From Halomonas korlensis (GTDB lineage: Bacteria; Pseudomonadota; Gammaproteobacteria; Pseudomonadales; Halomonadaceae), in the NCBI RefSeq assembly GCF_900116705.1, contig NZ_FPBP01000011.1, positions 1 through 64,000 of the forward strand: 64,000 nucleotides of DNA. The letters are read 5' to 3'. The notes below the pieces were generated by a model. That model was given only the letters and a program-made list of their open reading frames with translations, had not been told where the DNA came from and did not search any database. The translations under genes were made by a program, and so were the position numbers. Shown here one piece after another: positions 1 through 7,717 of the stretch (position 1 is the first letter of the stretch; each line of letters begins with the position of its first letter).

Positions 1-104
1 GAGCCTCCTGAAGGGCCCAGCGAGACCAGCTGGTCGATAGGCACGGTGTGGACGCGCCGCAAGGCGTTGAGCTAACGTGTACTAATGGCCCGTGAGGCTT
101 GACC
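1..104 (+). rRNA. 23S rRNA, 3' end (partial)
   Basis: The segment ends with the conserved bacterial 23S tail (GCTAACGTGTACTAATGG, then CGTGAGGCTTGACC). Only the last 100 or so bases are in the window; the gene starts upstream. The 3' end is placed near 104 by comparison with remembered E. coli 23S. The 5S gene follows about 75 bp on, the usual order in an rrn operon. Confidence 0.93.
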
Positions 105-179
105 ATATAACACCCAAGGGGTCTGCGACCCGCGCGCCGGAGCGCCCGGCGTATCACGCCAGCATGATTCACCGCTTTT

Positions 180-298
180 CGCCTGACGACCACAGCGTGC
201 GGGAACCACCTGATCCCTTGCCGAACTCAGCAGTGAAACCGCTCAGCGCCGATGGTAGTGTGGGGTCTCCCCATGCGAGAGTAGGTCATCGTCAGGCA
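180..298 (+). rRNA. 5S rRNA
   Basis: About 119 nt with the conserved 5S blocks TGCCGAACTCAG, AGTGAAACC and GCGCCGATGGTAGTGTGGGG, and a terminal helix formed by GCCTGACGA (181-189) and TCGTCAGGC (289-297). It lies just after the 23S end in the same orientation, closing the rRNA operon. Ends are good to within one or two bases. Confidence 0.96.
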
Positions 299-309
299 CC
301 CTATCCCGA

Positions 310-335
310 CCCCCGCGCCCACAAGGCGCGGGGGT
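310..335 (+). terminator. hairpin after 5S rRNA
   Basis: A perfect 10-bp GC stem (CCCCCGCGCC at 310-319 with GGCGCGGGGG at 325-334) with a 5-nt loop follows the 5S gene by 12 bp. The T-run is poor, but position and stem strength fit the rRNA operon terminator. Confidence 0.75.
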
Positions 336-442
336 CTGCGTGTGCATGGAAGGAAAGTGCAGGAGTGGAAGGAAGGTGCCAGGCAGCGAGCAAAGCTCTC
401 AGCTGCTATCATGCCGCCCCTATTCTGACCCGGAGATCGATC

Positions 443-1513
443 GTGACGACACCGCATGAGCTGTTGCTGTACTGTCGCCCGGGTTTCGAGCCGGATCTGG
501 CCGCAGAGCTCGCCGACAAGACCTCCCGGATCGGTTGGCATGGCGAAAGCCAATTCGCGCCTGGCACGGGGTTCTTGCGGTTCCTGGGGCCGCCCGACGA
601 ACCGATCAATGCCCTGCAGCGCGCCTTGCCACTGACCTCGCTGGTGTTTGCTCGCCAGAGCCTGGTGGCGCTTTCGCCGTTGACGCTGACCCGGGAGGAT
701 CGCCTGTCGCCGATCGTCGAGCAGGTGGTGGAGAGTGGCTGGAACTTCGAATCGATCTGGCAGGAAACGCCCGATACCAACGACGGCAAAGCCTTGTCGG
801 GTCTGATCAAGGCACTCGAACGGCCGCTGGCGTCGCTGTTGAAAAAGCGCAAGGCACTGCGTCGCAAGGCAGGTGCGAGGCGGCTTCACGTGCTGTGGAG
901 CGCGGGTGATCGAGTACAGCTGGGCATGAGTTTTCCGGGAAATCGCAGCGAAGCCCCCGGAGGCATCAGGCGGTTGCGCTTTCCGCACGGCGCACCGAGT
1001 CGATCGACACTCAAGCTGGAAGAGGCCTGGCATGAATTCGTGCCTCGGGACGAGTGGGAGGATCGGCTCGGGGAGGGCATGCAGGCGGCCGATCTGGGCG
1101 CGGCGCCGGGTGGCTGGACCTGGCAGCTGGTGAACCGCGGCATGAACGTCTATGCCATCGACAACGGGCCAATGGACAAGTCGCTGATGGCGAGTGGTCT
1201 GGTCGAGCATCGGCGTGAAGATGGTTTCGTCTGGAAACCGCCCTGTCGCCTCGACTGGCTGGTCTGCGACATCGTGGACCGCCCGACGCGAGTGGTTGAG
1301 ATGGTGGAGCGCTGGTTGGTGCAACGCTGGTGTCGAGAGGCGATCTTCAATCTGAAACTACCGATGCGTCAGCGGTGGTGGCAGGTGAACGACTGTCTGG
1401 CGGGTCTCGAAGCTTCCCTCCATGAAGCGGGTATCCCGGCTGCGTTGAGCTGCCGCCATCTCTACCACGACCGGGAAGAAGTCACGGTGCATGTCCGCCT
1501 TCTCGATGCATAG
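443..1513 (+). CDS. rlmM: 23S rRNA 2'-O-ribose C2498 methyltransferase RlmM
   Basis: A 356-residue protein matching RlmM (YgdE), which uses SAM to 2'-O-methylate C2498 of 23S rRNA. The N-terminus has the family pattern LLYCRPGFE. The middle has APSRSTLKLEEA. The Rossmann methyltransferase part has DLGAAPGGWTWQL (SAM loop) and IDNGPM, and the C-terminus has FNLKLPM and LYHDREEVTVHV. The length is close to the E. coli protein (366 aa). The reading frame opens much further upstream inside the 5S/terminator region; I chose GTG 443 because it has a GGAG-like site about 9 bp before it and starts right at the conserved domain. It stands alone downstream of the rRNA operon. Confidence 0.95.
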   Translation: MTTPHELLLYCRPGFEPDLAAELADKTSRIGWHGESQFAPGTGFLRFLGPPDEPINALQRALPLTSLVFARQSLVALSPLTLTREDRLSPIVEQVVESGWNFESIWQETPDTNDGKALSGLIKALERPLASLLKKRKALRRKAGARRLHVLWSAGDRVQLGMSFPGNRSEAPGGIRRLRFPHGAPSRSTLKLEEAWHEFVPRDEWEDRLGEGMQAADLGAAPGGWTWQLVNRGMNVYAIDNGPMDKSLMASGLVEHRREDGFVWKPPCRLDWLVCDIVDRPTRVVEMVERWLVQRWCREAIFNLKLPMRQRWWQVNDCLAGLEASLHEAGIPAALSCRHLYHDREEVTVHVRLLDA

Positions 1514-1525
1514 CGCTGGTCCTCT

Positions 1526-1813
1526 TCAATAAGCGGGTTCGTAGATACGGATGCGCTCGTCCTCGGTCAATAAGGGCAGCAGGCGCTGCATGACCCGGCT
1601 GCGTTCCTCGCTGGTGTACCATTCCTTCCAGGCGCGCAGGTCACGCCATTTGGTGATCATCAGGCGTCGGTCATGGCGCCCGTTCTCGACGAGGCTTTCG
1701 CCGCCGATGAAGCCACGCACGCCGAGCGATTGGCGCATGGCTTCCCTGGCGGCCGCCTCGTATTCCTCTTCGAGCCCGGGCATGATACGACGTTCGATAA
1801 TGATCTTGATCAT
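1526..1813 (-). CDS. ABM-domain (antibiotic biosynthesis monooxygenase-like) protein
   Basis: A 95-residue single-domain protein with the dimeric alpha/beta-barrel pattern of the ABM superfamily: a first strand IKIIIERRI, a long acidic helix, then ESLVENG and RRLMITKWRDLRAWKEWYTSEE. The family includes small cofactor-free monooxygenases and proteins of unknown role, so only the fold is predicted. AGGGAG precedes the ATG by 7 bp. It converges on rlmM and is divergent from tusA. Confidence 0.8.
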   Translation of the reverse strand: MIKIIIERRIMPGLEEEYEAAAREAMRQSLGVRGFIGGESLVENGRHDRRLMITKWRDLRAWKEWYTSEERSRVMQRLLPLLTEDERIRIYEPAY

Positions 1814-1855
1814 CAGGCAACTCCCTACTGCTTAATTCCTGCCACGAGGTTATCG

Positions 1856-2107
1856 ATGGATGATACTGCTGATGCCCCTCCCGTTCATGACGCCGAACTC
1901 GACACTACGGGTCTGTACTGTCCAGAACCTATCATGTTGATGCATAACAAGGTGCGAGACATGCAGCGTGAGGAGGTGCTCAAGGTCATTGCCAGTGACC
2001 CAGCGACGACGAGGGACGTACCCAAGTTCTGCCGTTTTCTGGGTCACGAGCTGATTCACCAGCGCGAACTGGACGGATGTTATGAGTATTTTATCCGGCT
2101 GGGATAG
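1856..2107 (+). CDS. tusA: Sulfur carrier protein TusA
   Basis: An 83-residue protein of the TusA/SirA family. TusA takes persulfide sulfur from IscS and passes it to the TusBCD relay for tRNA 2-thiouridine synthesis, and to other sulfur pathways. The signature CPEP motif sits at residues 22-25 (LYCPEPIMLMH) with the active Cys22, followed by the family's ATTRDVPKFCRFLGHEL block. The frame is open further upstream, but ATG 1856 puts about 20 residues before the CPxP motif, near the usual distance. Divergent from the ABM-domain gene across a short shared promoter region. Confidence 0.92.
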   Translation: MDDTADAPPVHDAELDTTGLYCPEPIMLMHNKVRDMQREEVLKVIASDPATTRDVPKFCRFLGHELIHQRELDGCYEYFIRLG

Positions 2108-2150
2108 ATCCGCCCAGTTGCAGGCCCAAGCACAAGACTAAGGCGTCTGT

Positions 2151-2867
2151 TTAACCACCGGCAGGCGATACCGCGTCGTCATGCATCACCATCAAGGCCA
2201 GCGCCTCGAGGGTATCGGGATCCTCGCAACGAATCCGATTGGCGATCTGGCGCTGGAAAAAATACACGACGCGGTGCCGGCTATGCCCCGGGTACAGGCA
2301 GGGGTCGCTGGGCAGGATGGGTGTGGTTTCCACGAGCGTTTCGTCGGCCAGCAGCGCTTCCACTCGGCCGTTGTTGTATAAGCGCCAGCCGAACACCTGC
2401 TTCAGCTGCCACGGGGCGTCACCCTCGTCCATGCACAGAGCATGGGTGCCCTGTGTTTCGGGAAGCTGCTGGATGAGCGTGGTTTCGTCGGTGTCCTCGT
2501 AGTCGAAGTAGGCCGCGGCATGCTCCAGTTCGAATACCTTGTGTTCGGGGGCTGTCTCGAAAAGCTCCTCCGTCTCGGGGTCGCGGTAACCCACGAAGCT
2601 GCCGTGGTCGGGATCGCCAAGATGATGGCAGGCCGTCAGCGCCTCCATCCAGGGCACCATGCCCACCACTTCGCCATCCTCGCGCAGTCCCCAGGCTAGC
2701 AAGGGCATGCCGTACAAGGTGTCTTCGTTCGACGAAAGCCGATAAACCATTTCCAGCCCATCCAGCTCGGGCGCCAAGCGAATCAGTCGGCGTCTGGCGC
2801 GCTGGCGCTGGCGCATGGATTCCAGATCGATGACCCGGGCCGAACGACTAGTCTGAGGGATCCCCAT
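2151..2867 (-). CDS. Conserved hypothetical protein, function unknown
   Basis: A 238-residue soluble acidic protein with no signal peptide or membrane segment. It begins with a short basic stretch (MRQRQRARRRLIRLAP, about residues 18-33) followed by a mixed alpha/beta body. I do not recognise a characterised family or a catalytic motif. A clear site (GTGGAGG, 6 bp) precedes ATG 2867. It lies in the same direction as, and downstream of, the DUF3080 and norM genes, with about 65 bp between, so it may be read from the same transcript. Confidence 0.8.
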   Translation of the reverse strand: MGIPQTSRSARVIDLESMRQRQRARRRLIRLAPELDGLEMVYRLSSNEDTLYGMPLLAWGLREDGEVVGMVPWMEALTACHHLGDPDHGSFVGYRDPETEELFETAPEHKVFELEHAAAYFDYEDTDETTLIQQLPETQGTHALCMDEGDAPWQLKQVFGWRLYNNGRVEALLADETLVETTPILPSDPCLYPGHSRHRVVYFFQRQIANRIRCEDPDTLEALALMVMHDDAVSPAGG

Positions 2868-2931
2868 GATGTGCCTCCACGTGCTGCGTGATCACGGCAT
2901 CGGCCTCGCGGCCGCTCGATAGCGCTATGCG

Positions 2932-4032
2932 TCAGTGTTGCACAACCAATAGCACAGACTCCCCCTGAAGGTTAAGTCCCATGTGTCTACGGCAGCGTTC
3001 CGCAAGCGACAGGCGCAATGCCTGATGACGTTCCCTTGCTGCCTGGAAGGCGGGAAGGGGAGCGGTGACGGTGTCAAACGACAGCCAGTGATGCCGATAA
3101 GCTCGTACGGCATTGGGCGCCTCGATGTGGGCCTCAAGGAGTGCGTCGACCGCAGTGAGCCAGGACATACCGGTGGTCTCGAGCCTGTCGAGCCAAGCAG
3201 CAAGCTGCCGTGTTTCCTCACGCTGCGTCAGCGCCGGGGGGAAGACCTCGATGCGTGAGCAGACCGCTTGTTGGGACATTGCGTCCTCGATCAACGATGA
3301 CGCTTCATTGAGTCGCTGCTCGGCCAGCAACAAGGTGCGCAGCAGCTCGGCGGTGAAGGGGCGCGACTGCAGGGCCTTGAGATGTCCCTCCAGAGTCGAG
3401 GAGTCGGGATGCCAGTCGGGGTCGAACTGATGCAGGGTGGCCTCGCGCAGATACGCCAGCGCTTTGAGCTGCGCCGGGGGAGGCTCGAGCTCTTCCGGTG
3501 ATAGCGTAGAGCTGGCTCGTGAGAAGTTCTTTACCCATTCTTCGGAATCGAAAAGAGCATTCCAACTCGCACGTGGCAATTGCTCTGTCTTGTTGTCGAT
3601 CAATCGGATCAGGCGCTCACGGTCGGCCTCGGCAAGGGTCTGGGGAACCTCGCTGTTCCAGCAGGCATCGAGACGTCGCCATAGCGTCAGCTCATAGAGC
3701 CAACGTTGGCTGGCCTGCGCCACTCGCCCCAGCTGATTATTGCGTTGCGCTACCAGATTAGTGATATGACATTCGCGCAGGGCGTAGACATTGAGCAGGC
3801 TATCTCGTGTCTCGGGGATCTCGAAGAGGCGCTGGTCCCGGTCAGGAAAAGCGCCGATATTGCCAGGAGGCTGTCGAGCGGGCGGCTCGAGTTCCAGGGC
3901 CTCGGCGAGCTGGTTCTGGTAATCGACGAACAGTACGTTGCTCTCGCCGCTTCCGCTGCATCCGCTCAGTATCAGCAGCAGCAAGACGCCCCAGCGGCGA
4001 ACGTCAATGGCATATGAGCTCAGCATTCCCAT
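2932..4032 (-). CDS. DUF3080-family lipoprotein
   Basis: A 366-residue predicted lipoprotein. A short hydrophobic signal ends in a lipobox (LILSGC, Cys about residue 25), so the protein should be anchored in the cell envelope. The rest is mostly helical and resembles the DUF3080 family, whose role is unknown. The frame opens 69 bp further upstream inside norM, but ATG 4032 has an excellent ribosome site (GGGAGGT, 5 bp away) and gives a normal signal peptide. This start overlaps the 3' end of norM by 29 bp, so the two are probably translationally coupled. Confidence 0.82.
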   Translation of the reverse strand: MGMLSSYAIDVRRWGVLLLLILSGCSGSGESNVLFVDYQNQLAEALELEPPARQPPGNIGAFPDRDQRLFEIPETRDSLLNVYALRECHITNLVAQRNNQLGRVAQASQRWLYELTLWRRLDACWNSEVPQTLAEADRERLIRLIDNKTEQLPRASWNALFDSEEWVKNFSRASSTLSPEELEPPPAQLKALAYLREATLHQFDPDWHPDSSTLEGHLKALQSRPFTAELLRTLLLAEQRLNEASSLIEDAMSQQAVCSRIEVFPPALTQREETRQLAAWLDRLETTGMSWLTAVDALLEAHIEAPNAVRAYRHHWLSFDTVTAPLPAFQAARERHQALRLSLAERCRRHMGLNLQGESVLLVVQH

Positions 4033-5494
4033 CCGCCACCTCCCTGGCCATCCGTCGCAGGCGCTCGCCCAACAGCAATGCCGCGACGGTAAGGCCGGCA
4101 ATCAGGCCGATCCAGTAACCATGAACCCCCAACGGCGCGATCACACCAAGCAGACCGTAACTCCCCAGCCAGTGCCCGCCACCCAGTCCCACCACCCAGT
4201 AGGCCACGAGGGTAATGAACATGGTCACGCGGGTATCCTTGTAGCCACGCAGGGCGCCGGCCAGGTTGACCTGCAGCGAGTCCGAAATCTGGTACATCAC
4301 CGCCAGCACCACCAGTGACAGCGCCAGTTGCTGGACCTGAATGTCATTGGTATAGAGCGCGATGACCGGCCGGGCCGTCAACCACAGCAACAGGCTGTTG
4401 AAGAGTGCTACCAAAACCCCGATCGCGATGCCATTCCAGGCGACCAGGCGGGCGAGCCCATAACGCGCCTGGCCCAGGGTATTGCCCACCCTCACGGTAA
4501 GCGCCATGCTCAGCGACAGCGGCAGCATGAACAAGATCGAGGTGTAATTCAGCGCCACCTGATGCGCGGCCACGGTTACCTCGCCGAGACTGGCAATGAA
4601 CAGGGCAATCAGGGTGAAGAGCGTCACCTCGACGAAGATCGCCACTCCGATTGGCACTCCCACATAGAGCAGGTTAGCGATCATCCGCCAGCGCGGTGGG
4701 GCGGGTGAATGCCACAGTGTGATATCGCCATACGCGGGGCTGCGATGCGTGTAGGCGATCATGGCCAGGCCCATCACCCACATCGAAAGCGCCGTGGCGA
4801 TTCCACAGCCGAAGGCGCCGAGTGCGGGAAGTGCCTGTATCCAGCCGGGGAGCCAGTCGCCGAAGAGCCCGGTGAGGCCAGCGCCGCCATAGATCAGCAC
4901 GAAGTTACTGGGAATGTTGACTCCGAGCCCCAGCAAACTGATCCATAGCGATGGGCGAGTATGATTGACGCCATCGGAGAAGGCGCGCAATGCCTGAAAT
5001 AGGGCGATGCCGGGCATGCCGAAAGCCACGGCAGCCAGGTAGGACGAGGCGCCCCGGGCGACCTCGTCGGGCACCGCCATCAGACGGAATATCGGCATCG
5101 ACGTGTACCAGAGCAGCCCTGCGGCCAGAACGCCGAGCACCAGGGTCACCCACAAGGCCTGATGAACATTGGGGCGAATGCCGTCGGTGCGCCCGCCGCC
5201 GAGCAGTTGGGCGACGATGGGTGTTAACCCCATCAGGGTGCCGGTCATGAACAGCATCAGCGGTAGCCACAGACTGGAACCCATCGAGACGGCTGCCAGG
5301 TCCGTGGCGCTCAACCGGCCGGTCATCATCACGTCGACGACGCTCATTCCCGCCTGGGCGAGCTGGGCGCCGCAGATCGGCAGGGCTAGGCGAATGAGGG
5401 GGCGCGTTTCCCGACGACTGGCGGTCAGGAGATCAGCGGCAAACTGAGCCAAGCGGGCTGCTCCAGGCTGAGGGCGAGAAGATGTTTCAGCCAC
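4004..5494 (-). CDS. norM: MATE-family multidrug efflux transporter (NorM-like)
   Basis: A 496-residue membrane protein with about 12 hydrophobic segments and the two-lobed pattern of MATE transporters, which export cationic drugs in exchange for Na+ or H+. Typical stretches are LALPICGAQLAQAGMSVVDV near residue 37, SLWLPLMLFMTGTLMG near 73, and in the second half VAAHQVALNYTS and SLSMALTVRVGN. It begins at GTG 5494 with no strong ribosome site, so the exact start is less sure. The 3' end overlaps the DUF3080 lipoprotein gene. Divergent from epmC across about 110 bp. Confidence 0.9.
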   Translation of the reverse strand: MAETSSRPQPGAARLAQFAADLLTASRRETRPLIRLALPICGAQLAQAGMSVVDVMMTGRLSATDLAAVSMGSSLWLPLMLFMTGTLMGLTPIVAQLLGGGRTDGIRPNVHQALWVTLVLGVLAAGLLWYTSMPIFRLMAVPDEVARGASSYLAAVAFGMPGIALFQALRAFSDGVNHTRPSLWISLLGLGVNIPSNFVLIYGGAGLTGLFGDWLPGWIQALPALGAFGCGIATALSMWVMGLAMIAYTHRSPAYGDITLWHSPAPPRWRMIANLLYVGVPIGVAIFVEVTLFTLIALFIASLGEVTVAAHQVALNYTSILFMLPLSLSMALTVRVGNTLGQARYGLARLVAWNGIAIGVLVALFNSLLLWLTARPVIALYTNDIQVQQLALSLVVLAVMYQISDSLQVNLAGALRGYKDTRVTMFITLVAYWVVGLGGGHWLGSYGLLGVIAPLGVHGYWIGLIAGLTVAALLLGERLRRMAREVADGNAELICH

Positions 5495-5607
5495 GGCGGG
5501 CGTGACAGCGGCCCGACAGTCTATCAGCCGCGCCGCGTTTTCGCCCGGCGCCCTTGGCGCCTATAATGGCCGTCTTTCATGGCACACCATCCGCACGGGG
5601 AGCTTAT

Positions 5608-6171
5608 GTGACGCATCGTCTCGAAGACGTCATCGCGCTGTTCGATGGTCTCTTTCAGCCCGACTACAACACCTGTCTGAACCGGGGAGGCGAAGAGCCG
5701 CTGTATCTGCCGGCGGACGACAGCACGCCGTTCCACCGCGTCATCTTCGCCCACGGTTTCTACGCCAGCGCTCTGCACGAGATCAGCCACTGGTGCATCG
5801 CCGGTGCACGGCGTCGCCAGTGGGAAGACTACGGCTACTGGTACCTGCCCGACGGGCGCGATGCCGCCGAGCAGCGGGACTTTGAAGGAGTGGAAGTTGC
5901 GCCACAGGCTCTCGAATTGCTCTTCTCGCGTGCCTGCGGCCTGCCTTTCAATGTCAGCGTCGACAATCTGGGCGGCGAGGCCGAGGTCGACCGCGACGCC
6001 TTCCGGGCGAGGGTCGAGGCCCGTGCCGATCGCTACCTACGCGACGGGCTACCGGTGCGTGCGGCCGCCCTGGAGCGAGCCCTGCAGACCTTCTATCACC
6101 AGGGCGCCGACCTCGAGCACGCTGTGGCCGCCGGGCGGGCCATTCTTGCGCCTGCCTCGATGCCGAGCTGA
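5608..6171 (+). CDS. epmC: Elongation factor P hydroxylase EpmC
   Basis: A 187-residue match to EpmC (YfcM), the enzyme that hydroxylates the beta-lysylated lysine of EF-P, the last step of EF-P maturation. Conserved blocks are YLPADD, VIFAHGFYASALHEISHWCIAG (with the metal-binding HExxH, HEISH), YGYWYLPDGRDA, FEGVEVAPQALE and PFNVSVDNLGGE. The frame extends upstream to 5554, but GTG 5608 has GGGGAG 5 bp before it and gives the family length. The other EF-P modification genes (epmA, epmB, efp) are not in the window. Confidence 0.94.
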   Translation: MTHRLEDVIALFDGLFQPDYNTCLNRGGEEPLYLPADDSTPFHRVIFAHGFYASALHEISHWCIAGARRRQWEDYGYWYLPDGRDAAEQRDFEGVEVAPQALELLFSRACGLPFNVSVDNLGGEAEVDRDAFRARVEARADRYLRDGLPVRAAALERALQTFYHQGADLEHAVAAGRAILAPASMPS

Positions 6172-6188
6172 TGTTCAGAACCCAGCAC

Positions 6189-6686
6189 TCAGTCTTCGTT
6201 GCCCTCGAGGCGCTGATGCAAGTGCAGCATCACCTCGACCTCGTGGTCGGGGCGCATGGGCTCCAGGCCCCGCTCGCCGAAGAGCTCACCTCGGGCGCGT
6301 GACCAATCACCCGGCGCGACGCTCGCGTAAAGGCTTTCGGCCGGGGCAAGTTCCACGAAGGGGTCGAGCCCATAGGTATCAAAAAGCCGTGACAGGGCGG
6401 CCTCGTCATCACCGACGCCGGCCGTGTAGAGGGTTTCGTTGAAATGGTCGGTCTCCAGCTCGCGGATCACGTCCAGCGGACTTACGCCCATACTGGTCAG
6501 CTCCTCCAGGCTGTAGCCACCCAGCGCGACCAGTTCCTCGTTCAGCCAGTCGTCATCGGGTTGGATCAAGGTGTGTTTCACTCGACCGTCGGGCAGCGAC
6601 CAGGCGATCGCCAGGGGCAGCCCGCCCTCGTCACCGGTTTCCACGGCAATGAAGCCGGGTAGCTCGTTCGTGTCGGCGCCTGCCAT
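6189..6686 (-). CDS. Conserved hypothetical protein coupled to tatD
   Basis: A 165-residue acidic protein. The first 70 residues (PGFIAVETGDEGG, then LAIAWSLPDGRVKHTLIQPDDDW) and the later HFNETLYTAG and DEAALSRLF have the rhythm of a DnaQ/DEDD exonuclease fold, but the first-motif aspartate is not where an active enzyme would have it, so this is only a fold guess. The ATG at 6686 begins one base after the tatD stop codon, arguing for translational coupling. A longer frame upstream, rich in proline, lies inside tatD and was not used. Confidence 0.75.
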   Translation of the reverse strand: MAGADTNELPGFIAVETGDEGGLPLAIAWSLPDGRVKHTLIQPDDDWLNEELVALGGYSLEELTSMGVSPLDVIRELETDHFNETLYTAGVGDDEAALSRLFDTYGLDPFVELAPAESLYASVAPGDWSRARGELFGERGLEPMRPDHEVEVMLHLHQRLEGNED

Positions 6687-6687
6687 G

Positions 6688-7575
6688 TCAGTGCTCCTCG
6701 CATTCTGGGGACGGGAAGTGGTTTGGGGAGGCCAGACGGAAGAACGCGCTGGCGGTGGCGGTGGTGGCATCGGCTAGCTCAGCCTCGGGCATGCCCCGCC
6801 AATGGGCGATCTCGCGCACGATCCACGGCAGCAGTGCGGGTTCGTGTCGCCGGCCCTTGAGCTTGGCCGGTAGATTGCGCGGCAGCAGGTACGGGCAGTC
6901 GGTTTCCACCATCAGCCGCGTCAGGGGAATATCGCCGACCAGCTCACGCAGGTGATGCCCGCGCCGCTCGTCGCACAACCAGCCGGTCAGGCCGATATGC
7001 AGGTCGAGGTCGAGATATCCGTGGAGAGTATCGCGGTCCGCCGTGAAGCAGTGCACGACGGCGTCGCTGATGTCGTCACGCCAGGCGCGAAGGATCTCGC
7101 GCAAGCGCTTGCCGGCGTCGCGCTCGTGGAGAAAGAGCGGCTTGCCGCTCTCTACCGCCAGGCCCAGTTGGGCTTCGAAAGCGCGTTCCTGCTCGTCGGG
7201 TGTGGAAAAATTGCGATTGAAATCCAGCCCACACTCACCTACCGCGACGACGCTGGGCTTACGGTGCAGGTCGCGCATCGCCCGCGCCAGGGAGACATCC
7301 CATTGGCTCGCATCGTGAGGGTGCACGCCAGCAGTCGCGTAGAGGCCGGGATAGCGTTCGGCGAGAGCTACTGCCTGTTCGGCGTGTTCCCGGTCGGTGC
7401 CGGTGAGGATCAGGCTAGTCACGTTCGCCGCGCGGGCGCGTGACAGCACCGATTCGAGATCCCGGCTGAAGCTTGCATGGGTCAGGTTAGCGCCAATGTC
7501 GACCAGCGGGCGCGGGGAGCGTCGTTGCAGCGCGTCGGGCAGGAAATCATCGAAACTGTTGGCGGGTTCGACCAA
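6688..7575 (-). CDS. tatD: TatD-family metal-dependent DNase
   Basis: A roughly 295-residue TatD hydrolase (TIM barrel, two divalent metals), a 3'-5' DNase linked to DNA repair. Diagnostic blocks are DIGANLTHASF (first metal-ligand strand region), TAGVHPHDA, GECGLDFNRNFSTPDEQERAF, VVHCFTADRD, GITGWLCDERR-like residues and METDCPYLLPR. The start is uncertain: no ATG precedes the domain, so I chose TTG 7575, which has AGGAG 7 bp upstream; the frame continues to 7662. This leaves about 30 residues more than E. coli TatD at the N-terminus. Divergent from uup. Confidence 0.9.
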   Translation of the reverse strand: MVEPANSFDDFLPDALQRRSPRPLVDIGANLTHASFSRDLESVLSRARAANVTSLILTGTDREHAEQAVALAERYPGLYATAGVHPHDASQWDVSLARAMRDLHRKPSVVAVGECGLDFNRNFSTPDEQERAFEAQLGLAVESGKPLFLHERDAGKRLREILRAWRDDISDAVVHCFTADRDTLHGYLDLDLHIGLTGWLCDERRGHHLRELVGDIPLTRLMVETDCPYLLPRNLPAKLKGRRHEPALLPWIVREIAHWRGMPEAELADATTATASAFFRLASPNHFPSPECEEH

Positions 7576-7717
7576 GGCGGAACTCCTGTGTGGGCCAGGC
7601 GCGCATTGTACGTGAGACAGGATACGCGAGACAGGTACCCCAGCGTCCAGCCTCGCCGCCACGCAGGCCCAGCCATGCGTTACACTAGCGTCCTCGATGA
7701 ATGGAAGAGGTGAACGC

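Noticed and set aside
92..442. Long upstream extension of the rlmM reading frame
   Set aside because: It runs through the 5S rRNA gene and its terminator; the conserved protein starts at GTG 443 with a ribosome site.
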